64,000 bases of DNA, from contig CAMPET010000064.1 of assembly GCA_946803715.1 (NCBI GenBank), positions 159,791-223,790 of the forward strand, given 5' to 3'. The first letter of the stretch is position 1; every line of letters begins with the position of its first letter. Shown here in pieces: positions 32,001 through 46,200 of this stretch. Under the pieces are notes generated by a model. The model ran no database searches. It was not told where the DNA came from and saw only the letters and a list, made by a program, of their open reading frames with translations. This stretch comes from Beroe ovata. Its lineage: Eukaryota; Ctenophora; Nuda; Beroida; Beroidae. The position numbers were made by a program, and so were the translations under genes.

Positions 32001-33274
32001 AAATGGCTTTGTTGTCACTCAATTAGTACCTTATTGTTCCTGGATATTTCACCTCCCTTCCACACACTTTACCTTTGCTTGCGAGGCGTGGCGCTGGCTT
32101 GGAACGTTTGCACTGCTGATGGTGAAACTTGAGCTTCGCACACTTGTACAGATTTCTGTAGCTCCATGTCCATGGACCACATTGATAGGTTGCCATCCTG
32201 ACAAGAGATAAAGTTCTAGGTGTGGGATAATTTGCGATGGATGTTTTAGATAATTGGTCACTCAATACCCCTAGAATCACGCCGAATACATTTGATTTCA
32301 CCAGTTCGAGCTTATAGACTTATAGGGGTCTTAGTTAGGCCAGTCCTACGCAATCATAGTCCTGCTTCATCTAGCATCACCTCGCATCCTCCCTGACCTA
32401 CCCGTGTAACACTGAGGTATCTGCTAGGGTTGTTAGCGTAGCAGACACGTGTAATCGTCTCCTTACTCGCGCTGTCCTTCACATACTTCTCCTCCCTCTT
32501 GAAGGGAGCCTTCCTGCTGTGGACTGCATCCTTCTCCTGGTACTGTAGGAGCATGTACGTGCAGAACTCGTTCCAGTCGACCAGCCCGTCACATGATGCA
32601 TCCACCTGGACATTGGGGAATGGGGATGCATTGTATAGGGTGTACAGTGTACACTCTGTACATTTTATACATTGAGCATCCTTGTATATTATACACATTA
32701 CACACTGCAAACTTCCGTGAAATTCACCGTAGATCCAATCACTTTGACACATAATTGGCACGTGCTCAATGGATATATTGTACATTGTACACTGTACAAT
32801 GTACATTGTACAATGTACAAGGTGTACACTAAGCTACATATTGCCTTATGAAGTCCTATAGCGACTGCAGTACCTTGTTGAATAGCAGGTCTAGCTGTTT
32901 CTCCCACTCAGGACTACCGAGTAGGTACTCCCACTGGGAGTTCTCGAGCAACTCAGTTATTGCACTCATGAACTGCTTCTTATCCAGAGATATTGCTGAG
33001 GAGGGTTTACCGTCCTTGGCCGCAGAGAAGTGGTTCATTAGCTCCTTCAGGTCTTTGATTGTCACATGTTCCGCTAGCTGGATGTTGTCTTTTGTATCGT
33101 AGCTGTGAAGAGAACAAACAACAGCTGGTCACAAAACAGTTACGAGGGAAGTAGTGTGATGAGATGTGCGAGCTCATTGTTACCATGCTATAGAATTGTG
33201 GTTGCTATTGGATACCTCTGTATGACTGCCTCCTGGTTGCTGGCCCGTCTTTCCGTCGGTTCCCCAGTCTTCAT
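26059..33274 (-). CDS. EF-hand plus WD40-repeat protein of the WDR49/WDR64 type
   Basis: Exons (- strand order): 33274-33216, 33102-32874, 32605-32402, 32197-32073, 31906-31773, 31679-31495, 31365-31171, 31046-30855, 30610-30500, 30374-30225, 30085-29921, 29741-29592, 29292-29045, about 28590-28423, 28263-28121, 27825-27639, 27495-27399, 27290-27207, about 26921-26765, about 26259-26059; roughly 1,060 residues. Phases match at every junction except 29045 to 28590. The ATG at 33274 opens MKTGEPTERRASNQ. Residues 20-165 are an EF-hand region with a canonical loop (DASCDGLVDWNEF). WD40 blades follow (SVTRDGNLSMWS, IFGDDNGCVHIF, VTGSTDHTVRLWNP, TASFDGEIIVWS, AGDTAGCISVYD, SCSADCTARLWTV) and then a Pro-rich tail. 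WDR49/64 homologues are linked to cilia; that role is inferred from the family. The last acceptor could also be at 26295 and the one before at 26939. Confidence 0.83.
28604..28985. repeat. VNTR with a 36 bp unit inside the WD40 gene
   Basis: About ten tandem units of about 36 bp built from TGACACCACTTTCACTATTGC and TGACATCACT variants. On the - strand the unit is open in a frame reading SESGVRESDVSN repeatedly. The array ends exactly at the start of the next exon (acceptor about 28590), and the unit contains the acceptor-like text GGTGTCAGCA. Confidence 0.88.
29330..29570. repeat. TGTACA-rich short tandem and palindromic repeats in a WD40-gene intron
   Basis: Repeated ATTGTACAGGATGT and GTGAGGTGGGTATG units. 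The self-complementary core TGTACA occurs many times within 240 bp. Confidence 0.7.
32635..32825. repeat. Second TGTACA palindromic cluster in another WD40-gene intron
   Basis: Runs such as ATTGTACAATGTACATTGTA form perfect local palindromes. They share the core word with the 29.4 kb cluster but not the longer unit. Confidence 0.7.
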
Positions 33275-36200
33275 CGTTTTATCGGGGGCAGTTGAGTTCT
33301 GGAATGCATGATGTCACGTTTATTTGGTTGTGATATGTGGGCGTGCAGTTCAACAATATATTTCAAGCTCCTTCGTCATTGCGTCATTGCAAGACACGAT
33401 GAATTATCCAGGGGAACCATGAATGTGAGACCATGGAATAAGAAGGTACAGTGAGCTTTATAATCGTGATTTGTGAAATCAGTGGCTTCACCTAAGTCAC
33501 AGTGTGGTTACTGGTTGCCATGGTAACAATGGTAATCGAACAAATCTCCGATGTACAATAAAAAGTACAGAGAACAAAATATACGTGAGCGTATGCAATG
33601 AAAAGTTGTGTTTGCACTGGAATAGGTATTATGATGTGTAATATATACCGTGATTTGAGCATGTAATTGTTGCTAAGATACCTGCATTTAGACTGCAGGT
33701 ACTTCAAATTGAGCTAAAGTTCTGCTATATCTCTCTGTATGCTGCTAGTTAAAAAGTGCCATGTTGCTCATTTATTGCACTCTATAATGTTAAAATATCG
33801 TGTTACTTCCAGAGCAAAAATAGCCGTGAAATCAGCTCCACTTTCGCTCTGGAATTTGGAGGAATTTACCACGTGGACTCGGTATGAAAATTAAGATACC
33901 GCCCCGTCGCATTACCTTGGTATGTATACGTTTTGTAACCAAAATATGTAATAACGTGGACAAGCAAAGAGTAACTATAACCAAACAGCAAGCAAAAATC
34001 CAATAATCTTATCTCAATAAGTTATTAAATGCACAGTGCAAGACTATCAAAAGATGCTTGTCCGATTGTGCTCCATCAATTATGACTTAGGATGCATATT
34101 CTAATGCTTGTTTCGTGTATAATCTCCAAAAAGCGTGTTACAGTAGTTATTAAACAGTGCGTAGTGTATATTGTGATTATCAGCAATAATTACAGGGTAC
34201 AAAGTATGAAAATACGTGCATCAATAATCACAAACTTGGTCTTAACCCCCCTTGAATCCTAATTTGGATCGTATTTCAAGACTGCAACTTTGGGGAAATA
34301 TATTATGTGCGCGCTAAAAATACACATATACGAAGGAGCACTGCGTAGCTGGAGCGTTTAAATGATGGTTTTCGTATCATTCGTCGTTCGAAAACAATGT
34401 AGAAAAGATGTGAAACAACCACGTCCCACGGCATAGCATATAAAGTCACTGCTTGTATTTCACTCTGCGTCTGACACTGCAGGTTCGGAGATATATTAAT
34501 GAAAATGTACTGCATGTGCATTGTACACACAGTGCACAGACACACACACAGACACTAACATCTTTTACAGTCATCAATAAGAGGCACTTATTAACCATCA
34601 ATTTGTTGGTTACCATGGTAACATGGACTGACGTATGTCGCATGGGGGAGGGGGTATTTGTACATTGTGTTTGCGTTATGCGATAATGTTTGTGGCATGC
34701 GATAATGGTTGCATGTATAATACGTGTGTTTGCAGATAGTGGCTGAAGTCCTATGATCGTGCAATTAACCACACAAGGCGGCTGGTATGTGACCGCGTGG
34801 GGAGGTTCAAATTTCAAATTCCACGGTCCAGTCGTTTTTTTGAGAATTTCTTCAAAAATCCCCTCTTTCTCTATACAGGGGCACCAATCACCAATTGATG
34901 CATACCTTATAATTAAGGAGTTGGCCTTGCAGCAGTGACTTAGCAGCTTGTAAACTGAAGAACAATACAAAAACAATGCAACCGACAAGTTGTTTTTCTT
35001 AAAAAAACCTCGGAGCAACACAGCATAGGTGATTAGCGCATCAGTGATGACTGCTAATTTTTGCTTGACGTATATGACATGCGGTGTTTAGTGGATTACC
35101 ATGTTGAATCATTACTTCTGTGACTGCACATGGCCATGGCTGATCGTAGGGATCACTGAACACAACATACGTCATACATATCCAACTAACAAGAGCGACA
35201 AAATCGGGACATTGTCGTGTCATAAAACAGTGATGTCATGTTTTACAAAAGCTTCGAGTGACATAACACTGATACAGCAACTTCACATGTACAAACTATC
35301 CACCTGATGTAGCAGCCTTTGACTCAGTTGGGAAGTAAAGTTTGATTTGAGGAGGTGCTGCACCGTGTTTACCACGGTCTTGAAGTTGCATTTCGGGCTC
35401 GGTGCCGCATTCTCTATCACTCTCCCTGTGTGTGAGAGAGAGATGGTATCTGTGTACTGGGTACGGGGTGAGAGATATATCCGTGTTTGGGATAATTCCT
35501 CAACAAGATATCATGAAAGTTTCCAAAAGGAGGTGGCGTAAGTTTTGTTTTGCCTCCCTCTAGAATCAGCACCATTAGTCACCAATATAATATGCTGATG
35601 ATTCTAAGAAGTATAGTCAAAATTGTTCTCAAACTCAAAATGGTCTAGTACACTTACCCACAACCGGTAGAAAGTCTTTCTTCGACCTCATTTGACCATA
35701 CTGGAGATCAGCTGGGTGGTGTATGCGCGTGTTTTTCTAAACTAGGTACTGAGTTTTCAAAGGGGAAACGCCTAGTTTTTACCTAGCTAGAGGTTACTAA
35801 AAGATCCGATAAAACTTTATATCCGATAAAACTTTCGATAATAAGGGACAAGAAAAGACTTGAATACCGGCAAACTAGTTTATACTTATCAATGGAGATT
35901 CTTTAGTTTGTATGACCGTAGAATAACTGTTGGATGATAGAAAGTTAAAATAGTGAAATTAAATTCTCTACTTGTAAAAAGTGTCAATTCCCCATTCAAA
36001 CGGCTAATTATACCGCTACTCCAGTGCGTATCGCATATCATCGCAATGTTTCATGCACTCCATCTATGAATTCACACACATAATATGGAGTTATAATACT
36101 GTGACCGCTATGATCAACGTCAAAATGATCTGATCGCATATATATGAAAATAATTATGTTTTACGCGGAATTAAGTGTCACTTTGAGTTTGAACCACGTG

Positions 36201-37240
36201 AACGCTGCTCTAAATAGAATCGAATTGCACGATGAGAAAAGTGTCTATTTCCTGAAAATCGTGACAAATCTCACGATTTTCGTCGATTTTGTCTACGACC
36301 TACGTCTGATTTGGGCCTGAGTCAGTCATTTTGGCATGTGACAAAGATGGTCAACAACTCCATGCTGTGGCGAACACGAAGTTTAAGAAATGGTAGGTAT
36401 AGCATAACTAATGAGTTTAGAGAGTAGGTACATATAGAAAAACTCGGATAATCCTAGCTTTGTGCGATGTGTGACCTGATATAGCAACCAATTTCTTCAT
36501 TATCCTCTGGCTAACGAACGTGATGTATACACCAAGCCCTTTGCAGCGTTCAACGCGGTCATGAAACTCACCGCAGAAATGAAGAAAGATTCCTAATTGG
36601 GCCTATTTTGTGAAATTTAAGCTTTATTCGATTATGAATTAACCTGTCCAACATTTATCCCGACCATGCAATAATGGATCGTTCCAGCCACTCTCCCTTA
36701 TTCCAAAGCGAAAAGAACAGCTGGTTTTATTAAAATCATCAAATAAAATATGTAAAATGATTACAACAAATGAGCATGGATTCACGTTTTGGAACTCGAA
36801 ATGAACTGGGGTGGCAAACCATGAACATCTCAAAAACAAAAACCGACGCCAAATAGGTCAATAGATTCTTGCAAGTAAGAAGCATCTGCTTCATCTAAAC
36901 ATAAAACTAATGGCATGTTGTAGTTATTTGAGAGAATTTTGTTAAAGCAATGCTTCTTATAAGTGAACATCACTTTCTTCAGAGATTCTCAGAAATGGGA
37001 TTTATACCTACAAATCTAGGTTTTCGGGATTTCATTGATGATGAAATAAAAACGTGGCAATTGTGAAAACATGAAGAGAATATCGATCCAAGAACTTTTT
37101 AATCAAATATTCGGAGAAGAAGAGGGTTCTATCCCTGACAATGCGCTAGAACAATTTATCAAAACATCAGTTTTAAAATCTGCCTCGCTACTATAATATA
37201 CTCTGCTAGTTCACATTTAAATGTGTGATTCGTCGCGATT
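33275..37240. other. Gene-poor intergenic stretch
   Basis: Between the start of the WD40 gene and the end of the adhesion GPCR (both - strand) I find only short spurious frames without flanking splice signals or recognisable domains. It contains low-level CA/TG runs near 34.5 kb. The promoter of the WD40 gene should lie at its left end. Confidence 0.5.
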
Positions 37241-40200
37241 TCATGCATCCTGTTGATACTTGTTACTATGGAAACCGGCTGAACCATCCTTCACAAAGGG
37301 TCTGATTGCCGCATTGTCGTAGATATGAGTATCGGCAACGTCACTATACACGTGCTCTGTAGTAGGTTCATCGGCGGGCCGATTAGCGGGCTTGTCTCGT
37401 CCCTCGGCCCCAACCCGGGTTCCGGCCCGCGGTCCTCGACGAATAGTGGGTGGGGAGGAAACGGGAGGTGTGCGGGTTGCCATAGAGATCATTCCTTGGT
37501 CACTTCCAATACTTCGTGAGTTGGTGAATGTTGTCTGCTTGGTTGCTTGGCCTGCAATAATAACGAGTTTCACTATCTTGTGTTATCGGTGTTTTCGGTT
37601 CTATCCATGATAATTTTGAGTGGAGTTTTCATGTGGAGTCATTGTTTTGGATTTTCAGCAACCTTGTTTGCGTTAGCGCAGGTAATTGGGTTTTGATAAG
37701 ACTTTGACCCTCGCGAAGCTTCAGTGGATTACACACATACACACACACACACACANNNNNNNNNNNNNNNNNNNNNNNNNNNNNNNNNNNNNNNNNNNNN
37801 NNNNNNNNNNNNNNNCACACACACACACACACAAACACACACATACACACACACACACATACACACACATCTCACTTGTACAATGTACACTCTCTTCACG
37901 CGTCACAGAGCTCAGTTCATAATGCTGTCGCCTGTCACAACTACTAACGTTGCACCTGGAGCACAATATATCTGCTTATTCTTCTGGAACAGCTAACTAG
38001 AAAATTCACACATCAAGTGACAGCTGAATGTTCTATTGAGCTTGTCAGTTGTCACATACTGTAATATACAATGACAAAATTGATCTTTGTTGCATACTTC
38101 AAAAAGATGCCTACTTAAAAAAGCAGACATGATGTTTGATGAAATTGACAAGAAGAGTGGCTTATCAAGACTTCGTGTGACGCTCTAGATGAGCAAAGAT
38201 ATATTCAGAGAGAGAGAGAATTTCAGTATAAGGGGTGAGGTTTATTATCAAGAGTGTTTTTGTCCGTGTTCACAGCACAGAGAAGAATAGCAGAGGGATA
38301 ATCAGTGTTGGAATAGTTACCCGCCCCTCTACTTGAATCCTCTTCTCCTGTGACTCCCCCGTCTGAGTACAGATTTGCTCCTAGATATTGATCACAACCT
38401 CGGGTTTGTGGGACTTGTGTGCATTATATATGCATGATTTCCCGGATAGTTCAACAGCTTACCCGGGCTCTCAAACCCCTTCAAAACTTGGGAATATTCC
38501 TCAACCTAAACAGCAGCAGAATGAATTGTCTCACCTCTTGACTTGGAGTAAGGTACACTAGAGTGTGATGGCTTGTCGTCAGGTCGTGACATCCCGAGTA
38601 GTTTCCTCCAGATCTTCTTCAAATTGTCGTTACACACGACGTAGAGAATGAAGATGAAGATACCCTGCGCAATATGATACAGTTATTGCTGTCATCGGTT
38701 TGGCAGGTTTGACATGTGTTGACCCTGACTACCTGACACTCACTTCTCTATGCGTTGTTAACAAGTGCGATGTCATACACCTGTCACCTGTGAACACCTA
38801 CCTACCTGATTTCGACATGCCACTGGTAGCTGGTACTCACTTGTGTAGAGTTGAATATGATGAATAGGTATCGGAGCCAGATTGAGTTTGCCTGCTCCAG
38901 GATTAGAAAGAATCCGAAGATCCATGCCACGCCCAGTAGGCTCATCACAGTTACGGCAAATTTGAACTGTTTCTGTACGGGAAGGGTTATGACTACCTAG
39001 TACCTACGTTTGGGTTGAATTACTGACCTTTGTCTCAGAACATGAAAACATGTTGTGAGGCATAACCGACAGCTTGTGACTCTATAGGTACTCACTTTTC
39101 TTCTCTCCATGTCACTCGTAGGAACTTTGGTTCCCATGTTCTGGTTCCTGCCGATTGACCACGCGACACGTATGAATATGAAGATGTTGAATGTGATGCA
39201 GAGCAGTACTGGTCCATAGAATGTGGCGTATCCGTACTTTTGACGTAGGAAACACCTGAACAGTGTGGTGAGGGATGGAACATATTTCGCTGAGGTCACT
39301 GAGGCCACGTGATATGTATTGCAGAACATATCAATGTATCGCATCACGTGAGAAGTGAGAACATACGTTTTAGGGTTTGCGTAGTCGGCTTTGCCCCAAA
39401 TCACACCGATAATAGGGAAGATCAGTGGGATTCCTGAAATGAAACCATGTTGACAATGCTATACGCTCATGGATTCACATAGAAACAGTTGATCTTGACA
39501 ATGACACCATTCTGTCAACATGACTTCATGTAGACACCATTTAACGCTGACACCATTGCATTGGTCTAAGTATCCACACAAAAAACACCATTTTGTACGA
39601 ACACTACGTCGATCCTCCCACCTTAGTGAAAAAGTACGATAGCAGAATGATGGTAAGTAAGATGAGCAACACCAATGTCACCATACAGGCAGCATAACTC
39701 TTGAACATACTCAATATGGAGGATTTTGGTCAGCTAGTGTGTTAGATATATAATGTTAATTATCAGCAGTTCACAAAGCGATCGTTTATAGAATGGACTC
39801 TAGTTAATAAACTCTCGACAAGAGATGTCATGTAAGAACTATAAAAGACTTGCGCTGTTCAATATAGTTGTCGTATACTACGCAAAGTCGGTATAATCGA
39901 CAATATATTATTAATGTAGATCTGAGATCATATGCAGTGGAGGGATTGAGGAAATTCTTATGCTGTGATAGCACGGTGCACTATGTTCCTTTTAAATAAA
40001 GTTTGTGGCACTGATCAATGTGACCGCGTGATAATCCAATAATTCTAACAATGGATCAGCCCGGGTTGCAATCTTGCGCTCAGTTGAGGTCACGATATGC
40101 TGCACTATATTCGCCCGAGTCAAAGGATTTGGTGTGTTGAATGGATCTAATCTAACTACTCCCCACAATGTAATAGTACTCTCGGTGACAATCGATCGGA

Positions 40201-43200
40201 TAAATAGCACCTTAATCGTGAGTTTATTTCGCAATCATGAAATATTGTCCGTGGGTATATTGTGCACACTGCATATTACACAAGTTGACCAATCTGACAT
40301 GAAAATGTCGTGATACTGTTCCAGTGAACACTGCTACTAAGTGGATAAGCAAGCTTGGCTCAAAGTTCAGTTGAGGACATCACAATCATAGTGACATCAC
40401 AAGGACTGCAGCTTACTGTGTAGGTACGACCATCATTAAGCGAAGGGTACTCCGGGATTCTAGTAACAGTTTAATGATCTATGATATGAGAGTAATTCTG
40501 GCGGTTATGATGTGAAGCATCATGATACACATGACAAGATGTGTATTACGATAGTATGTGCAGTGGCTCAATCGTCGGATTTGACAAATCACACGATATC
40601 GGTTATGTTCCACGAATTCTTATTGATTACCATACCGTTCAGACACTATAGATAAGTAGCGTTTATAATTGAGTTGGTAAGTATTGCATGTCACTGATTT
40701 TGGCAGCCCTTATTCACTACGGCGGAAAAATAGAACTAATCAGCTTACCGCCAAATTGATATTTCGGAGACGGAACGCGCGATACAATATAATATGCCTA
40801 CTGCCATATGCCTACCGCGATCCAAAAGATCTATATAGTTCGCTCCCCTGGTTCTGCGACACATACCAGCCTCACTATGACAGTATTAACTCAGATAATG
40901 TCAAGTACGAGGAACCGACTGAACAGGTGACAAGAGCAGCTCTGTGTGTGAGGACCTTGAATAACCAGCTACAGACAGTGGTATCGTGAGACACAGTGTT
41001 CGGTATACTTATATGGATAGAGAGCATTTTCAATGACTCACTCAATGTCATGCATGCCTCATTGCCTCTATTTGGACATAAAGAGATACAAGGTGCCATA
41101 TGTAACCTAGTGCTACTTGAAAATGCCCAATGGCCAATATGTGAACACAACTGCTATATAACGCTTACCCCAGCATGCGAGATTAAATTTGAGCATGTAT
41201 CGGTGTATGTGTGAGTTGACCACGCAGCTGACTAGCGCTCTGTACATGACCACAGCCTCACACACCATCCAACCCATTTGACAAAGCCACAGGTAGTTCA
41301 TCAGGAATGCAACCTGGTAATACGGATTGTGATCATGCAACGGCCAGCTGGACCATGATTTCTTGTTATTTTATGGAACAAGACATACTTTCACAGTAGC
41401 ATGAACTATCGCATTGTATCATCTGTACGTGCGTTCATAATGGAGTTTCTATGTCAAAACACTCACCACGATGCACTGTATAGAGGGAGTGTCAGTGTCA
41501 GTGGGAACACTTCCGTCCTGGATATTACTTGACACCACCACCTCCATAAAGTAGAATATGATGATAGCAAATATCAGTGAGGTGACGAGCAGCAGGTTTA
41601 GCCGGACTGTCCTTGTTTTTAGGAGGTCCCTGTTTGATAATAGGGGGAACAAGGTTACATACACCATTGTTTTTTCTGTCAGAGCAAGAACTTACTAACT
41701 AGATATGTACGAGTGAAGGACTTCATAAACGTGACTCGATTGTTCATTCCTGTATGCGATATGTGAACGATTGAAAAGTCTTCCAATTGTTGCTAACTTA
41801 CTTGGCAGGGAGATACGCGACAATAGTACAGAACAGACATCCCAAGCTGATGGCGAGTAGTATTTGGGATACTATATCCTCTATCGGGTCGTAGTCACTG
41901 TCGAACGACTGTCAAGGGAAAAGTAACGGTTATATGGTGAGCCAGGGTTTAATAGGGATCGGAAGAGGATTTGGTATTTTGGTGCCAAATCAGGTCCATG
42001 TCATATTGTCATTCATCATCTTGGTTTCGTATTTATTATTGATGGGCTTGATTTGCATTGCTCACCATTAGCACGGCGAAGCTTGTCATGTGATCACACT
42101 CACAAGTGACCACGTGATCTGTACTGTCTTCCTTCACCTCAACCTTGGTCTTGCAACCTAGCCAAACCACGGATTTTTATAATGGAATTCAATAGTAGAA
42201 CAGGTATTATTATGCCCGAATCTAAGATATACGGTGTTCTGAGACGGCCCATTTGGTCCTCAAACATTGGGAAACTGCAAAAAGTTTAAAGCCCTAAATT
42301 GCGATCATCGCCACCCCACCAGTATCATACATGCTCGCCATACCCGCTCACCCTATCCATGACGTTTTACCTGATTTTTCACCGCGAACCCACGAGCTAG
42401 TGTCTGTATCGTAGTAAACACACTCGTACCCATATGTGATGTGCATCTTGTAGTACACGTTAGGTGTTTCCTCCTGTGGAGAGAGAGGGATGTGGAATAT
42501 ATTGCATTATTGCAGGGTGTGAGGAGGACACTGAAGAGTCAAGTAAAGATGATGTGAACAGGTCCGAATGAGGTGTTCTGGTATTCGACCCCTGTCATTA
42601 TCGCGAGGGATTTGATCTGATTGCGGATTTGATCTGACTGGGCTGTATTGTGTCGGCTCTTGGTGGCTCGTTTTTGTATGGTGTTTGGTACTTATAACAG
42701 TAATTACTAGTTGTACCTTGAGAGCATATTTGAGCTCGATGTTCTTTCCATCTTCGAACTCGACACTCCCTTCTGTTTTGGAGTAGCTCACATCGGTAAC
42801 CATGGAAACTATTTTAGTAATATCCTGTGATTGAGACGAGGAATGGTAATCATTGGAGTTACGAGGCATGAAATGAGGCATAGTTTCTAACCCCCACCAC
42901 CACAATTTCCCAACATGCAACATTGAAAACGATCAGTGGGTGTCTAATCACACACACCTGGCTAATAGTGCAGATACTACTGTAATAATAACCGACTGGT
43001 GCAGTCCCATAATAGTTTCATGATAAAACCCCACCTAGGTCCCAGCTCTTTCAGATAACACACACTATATCATGACGTCATAAAGTGACCCGTCATTATA
43101 CTGTGGCACGTGGCGCACCTAACGCTGTGACTGTACGTCATTTCGTAACGTGACGCGTACTTACCGTGTTTCTGGAGGTTGACCCAGTGTACTGGGCTGC

Positions 43201-46200
43201 GAACACAGAATCCACCTCGGTGACAGTCACATTGTCAGGGTAGAACTTGGTGGTGTCATACAGGATAGCTGTCACCGCCCTGTTGTCGGTGTCAGTTGGG
43301 ACTTTCACCTGCAAGAGATGGCAGAGAGTGACCAATCTATCGCAAGATCTGAATCATCTCAATATACATTTCCGTCTGCTTAGTCGTAATCCGTGCGGTC
43401 ACTGTGATATCCCACAGTGTTATAGTAGGTATAATGAGCTCCTCCTGCACTGACCGAGAAGATGACAGGCTGGTCATCAGTGACTCCGCCCTCTGACACT
43501 CGCTTTGTTTTTATGAAGTCACTGTCGTCCCCAACAATACTAAAGGAGGTTTCCGTTGGACCCGCTTCAACAACCGCGACCCCTATCGTCTTCTCCGTTA
43601 TGTACTCTGACTCAGAGGAGTCTGACATTCTGTCTGACAGCTTCTTTATCGAGTGTCTCATCCTGTGAATATATTATGTTATCAGCTGTTCATGTCACCC
43701 CTGTTTCTGACAACCAAAATCTGATGTTATGACAATAAACATTAACTGTGATCAATGAGTGAAGGAATTATGCTCATTTTACTTGGGAGCTGCTTGTCCG
43801 CTCTGAATTTCAGCTGTTTCTGTGGCTTCGTGCACGGAATTCACTGTCTTCAGCACGTTATCTTTTACCTGAATCAAATTTGGATTGCTGCAAAACTCCC
43901 AACTACACTGTATGTGGAGTCAGATAAGCACCCAATGAGAATTTGTTAACTCAAACTGTATGTCTTCTGGTCTTATATATAACTCACGTCTTCGGAGAGT
44001 TGTTCATTTGGCTCGAAATCCAGGACCTCATCGATGATACTGGACGTTTTCTCCACATTATCCGTATTCATTACTCCGGAGTTTTCTTCAGTGATTTCCA
44101 TGATTTGGAATGAAATCGCTGTTTGTTCCTCTGTGTTGCTCACCGTTTCCTATCATTGTGGAGGAAAATTAGCAAAGTTGATCATCATGGAAATTTACAG
44201 GCTTGAGAAATGAGGAATGAGGCTATATCATACGGTTCGTATGTATGATTTTAGGGACTTAAGTTTGCTCCTCGCCTACTCAAATACTCTGTCCCACCTC
44301 TTCAACCCGATTGATCTCATCCGTAACTTTGGTCTTGCAATTGCTGAAGTCGGTATCCGCGTATTTGTACACTCCGGCAACCACTTCGCACTTTTTACTG
44401 GCTTTTTGATCGGTCTGAGGCATAGTGTTCGAGCACCAACCCATTTCTCAATCAGTTACATTTCTCAATCAGTTACAGGTTTAGATACTACGTATCCTTT
44501 TTTATCCTCTGGGTCAAATAATGTTGCCTCACAATTCACATTCGAGGCTGATGACAACGAGTGTATTGCTCATAATATTCCCGCTGTGATTAGTGTACTT
44601 ATATAGTACTCACATTGTACTCGCATGCAATCTTCATAACATCATTCTCGAATGCTATTGGCCAGTTGTAGGGATAGGCTCCATAGATAGCGTTCACCTC
44701 CTCGACTTGCGTACACGCATCTGTGGACGGCAGGTGCAGGGGAGGCTATGAATGCAGCATTCACAATGAACATCTAAACTATTTGTAGTTCACATCTGCA
44801 CTGGTGATGTTTAGCCAAGGAAATCCACAGTGTGGCATCACTGTATCATAACATGAGCGATACACACACGAGGTATAATTTACACACACTCACTAGAGAG
44901 GTCTTTACACGCGTCACTGTCTGTAGAAGACGCGCATACTGCGCACTGACTCGCCCCCTCCCCTGAGTACTGTCCCTCGGGACACCCCCGACAGTTTGTC
45001 TGCCCCGCTCTGTCCTGATACTGGTTCTCTAAGCAGGGCTGACATGACGTCACTCCGGACCCGCCCTTACTGACTGTGCCAGCTGGACACTTGCTGAACT
45101 GTGATCCCGTGTTGTAATGGCCCTCGGGAGCTTCTGCGTTGCCTGGAAAAGGAGGAGGGGCGTGGTCAGCATGGCTGTGATCACTGGTTATCAGCAGCTA
45201 TAAACAGGAGCTGATAAGTGATTGTTATGACAGGGTATGCTGAACACACACCTCCTCGCGGCATGGTGGTACCGTTGCAAGAGAAACTGTCACATCACCT
45301 TATCAACCAGTTTTAATTAGAAATCAGCTCTACTGACGCAAGTCACTCACTGAAAAGTGTGCCAAGAACGAATAACTTCTGTAAGCTGATGCTGTCAGTC
45401 AGCTCAAAGGAGAGGGATGTCTTTGCTGTCTGTAACTGCTGGCACGTGATAACCAGACTGTTACTCGGGTAATCAGTTCTCGAACTCTTGACACACGATG
45501 TAGGGACAGTCTGAACACGGTCAGGATACTCCTGGGATAGAGCTCATAGAGTCGGTTTATTGGTTTAATCCACCCCAATCCATCTTAGTGTTAGTACAGT
45601 TGATAAGCTGAGGGCTAAGTGACACATTGGCCACTTATTATACCTCTCCGTCTGTGAAAATCATGACAATGGACGCCACAAAGTAGTTCAGTCCTCCATC
45701 CAACTCCAAGTTCCATGATCCACTTGCTCTGGTCAGTTGGGGACCTCCTTCCACTATATCGTACGATATCACATCAGCGGCTATACCAACTGATGCCACC
45801 AAGTTAGCAGTGTATCCCTTGTTCTCGAAACAAGCAGTCCGATCGGCAGTACCGGAGCTGCATGGGTGACAGTACCTCTTGTCATCACTGCCGTATTCTA
45901 GGTAATCGCACGGCGTGCACTCAGTGCTTCCTGAGATAGATTATGTGTTTGTATGTGTGTGTGTCTGTGTGTGTCTGTGTGTGTGTCTGTGCGTGTGTCT
46001 GTGTGTGTGTCTGTGTGTGTCGTGTGTGTATGTGTTTGTGTGTGTGTGTGTGTGTGTGTCTGTGTGTGTGTGTTTGTGTGTCTGTGTGTCTGTGTCTGTG
46101 TCTATGTCAATTGTTATGTCATGTCTGTGTCTGTGTGTCTGTCTTTACCTGGCGTGCTTGCGATTGCATCTCCTTCACATAGTTTACATTTTGTGGAAAC

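Noticed and set aside
40684..40989. 101-residue plus-strand frame in an adhesion GPCR intron
   Set aside because: It starts at TTG, shows no domain, and lacks splice signals; likely chance.
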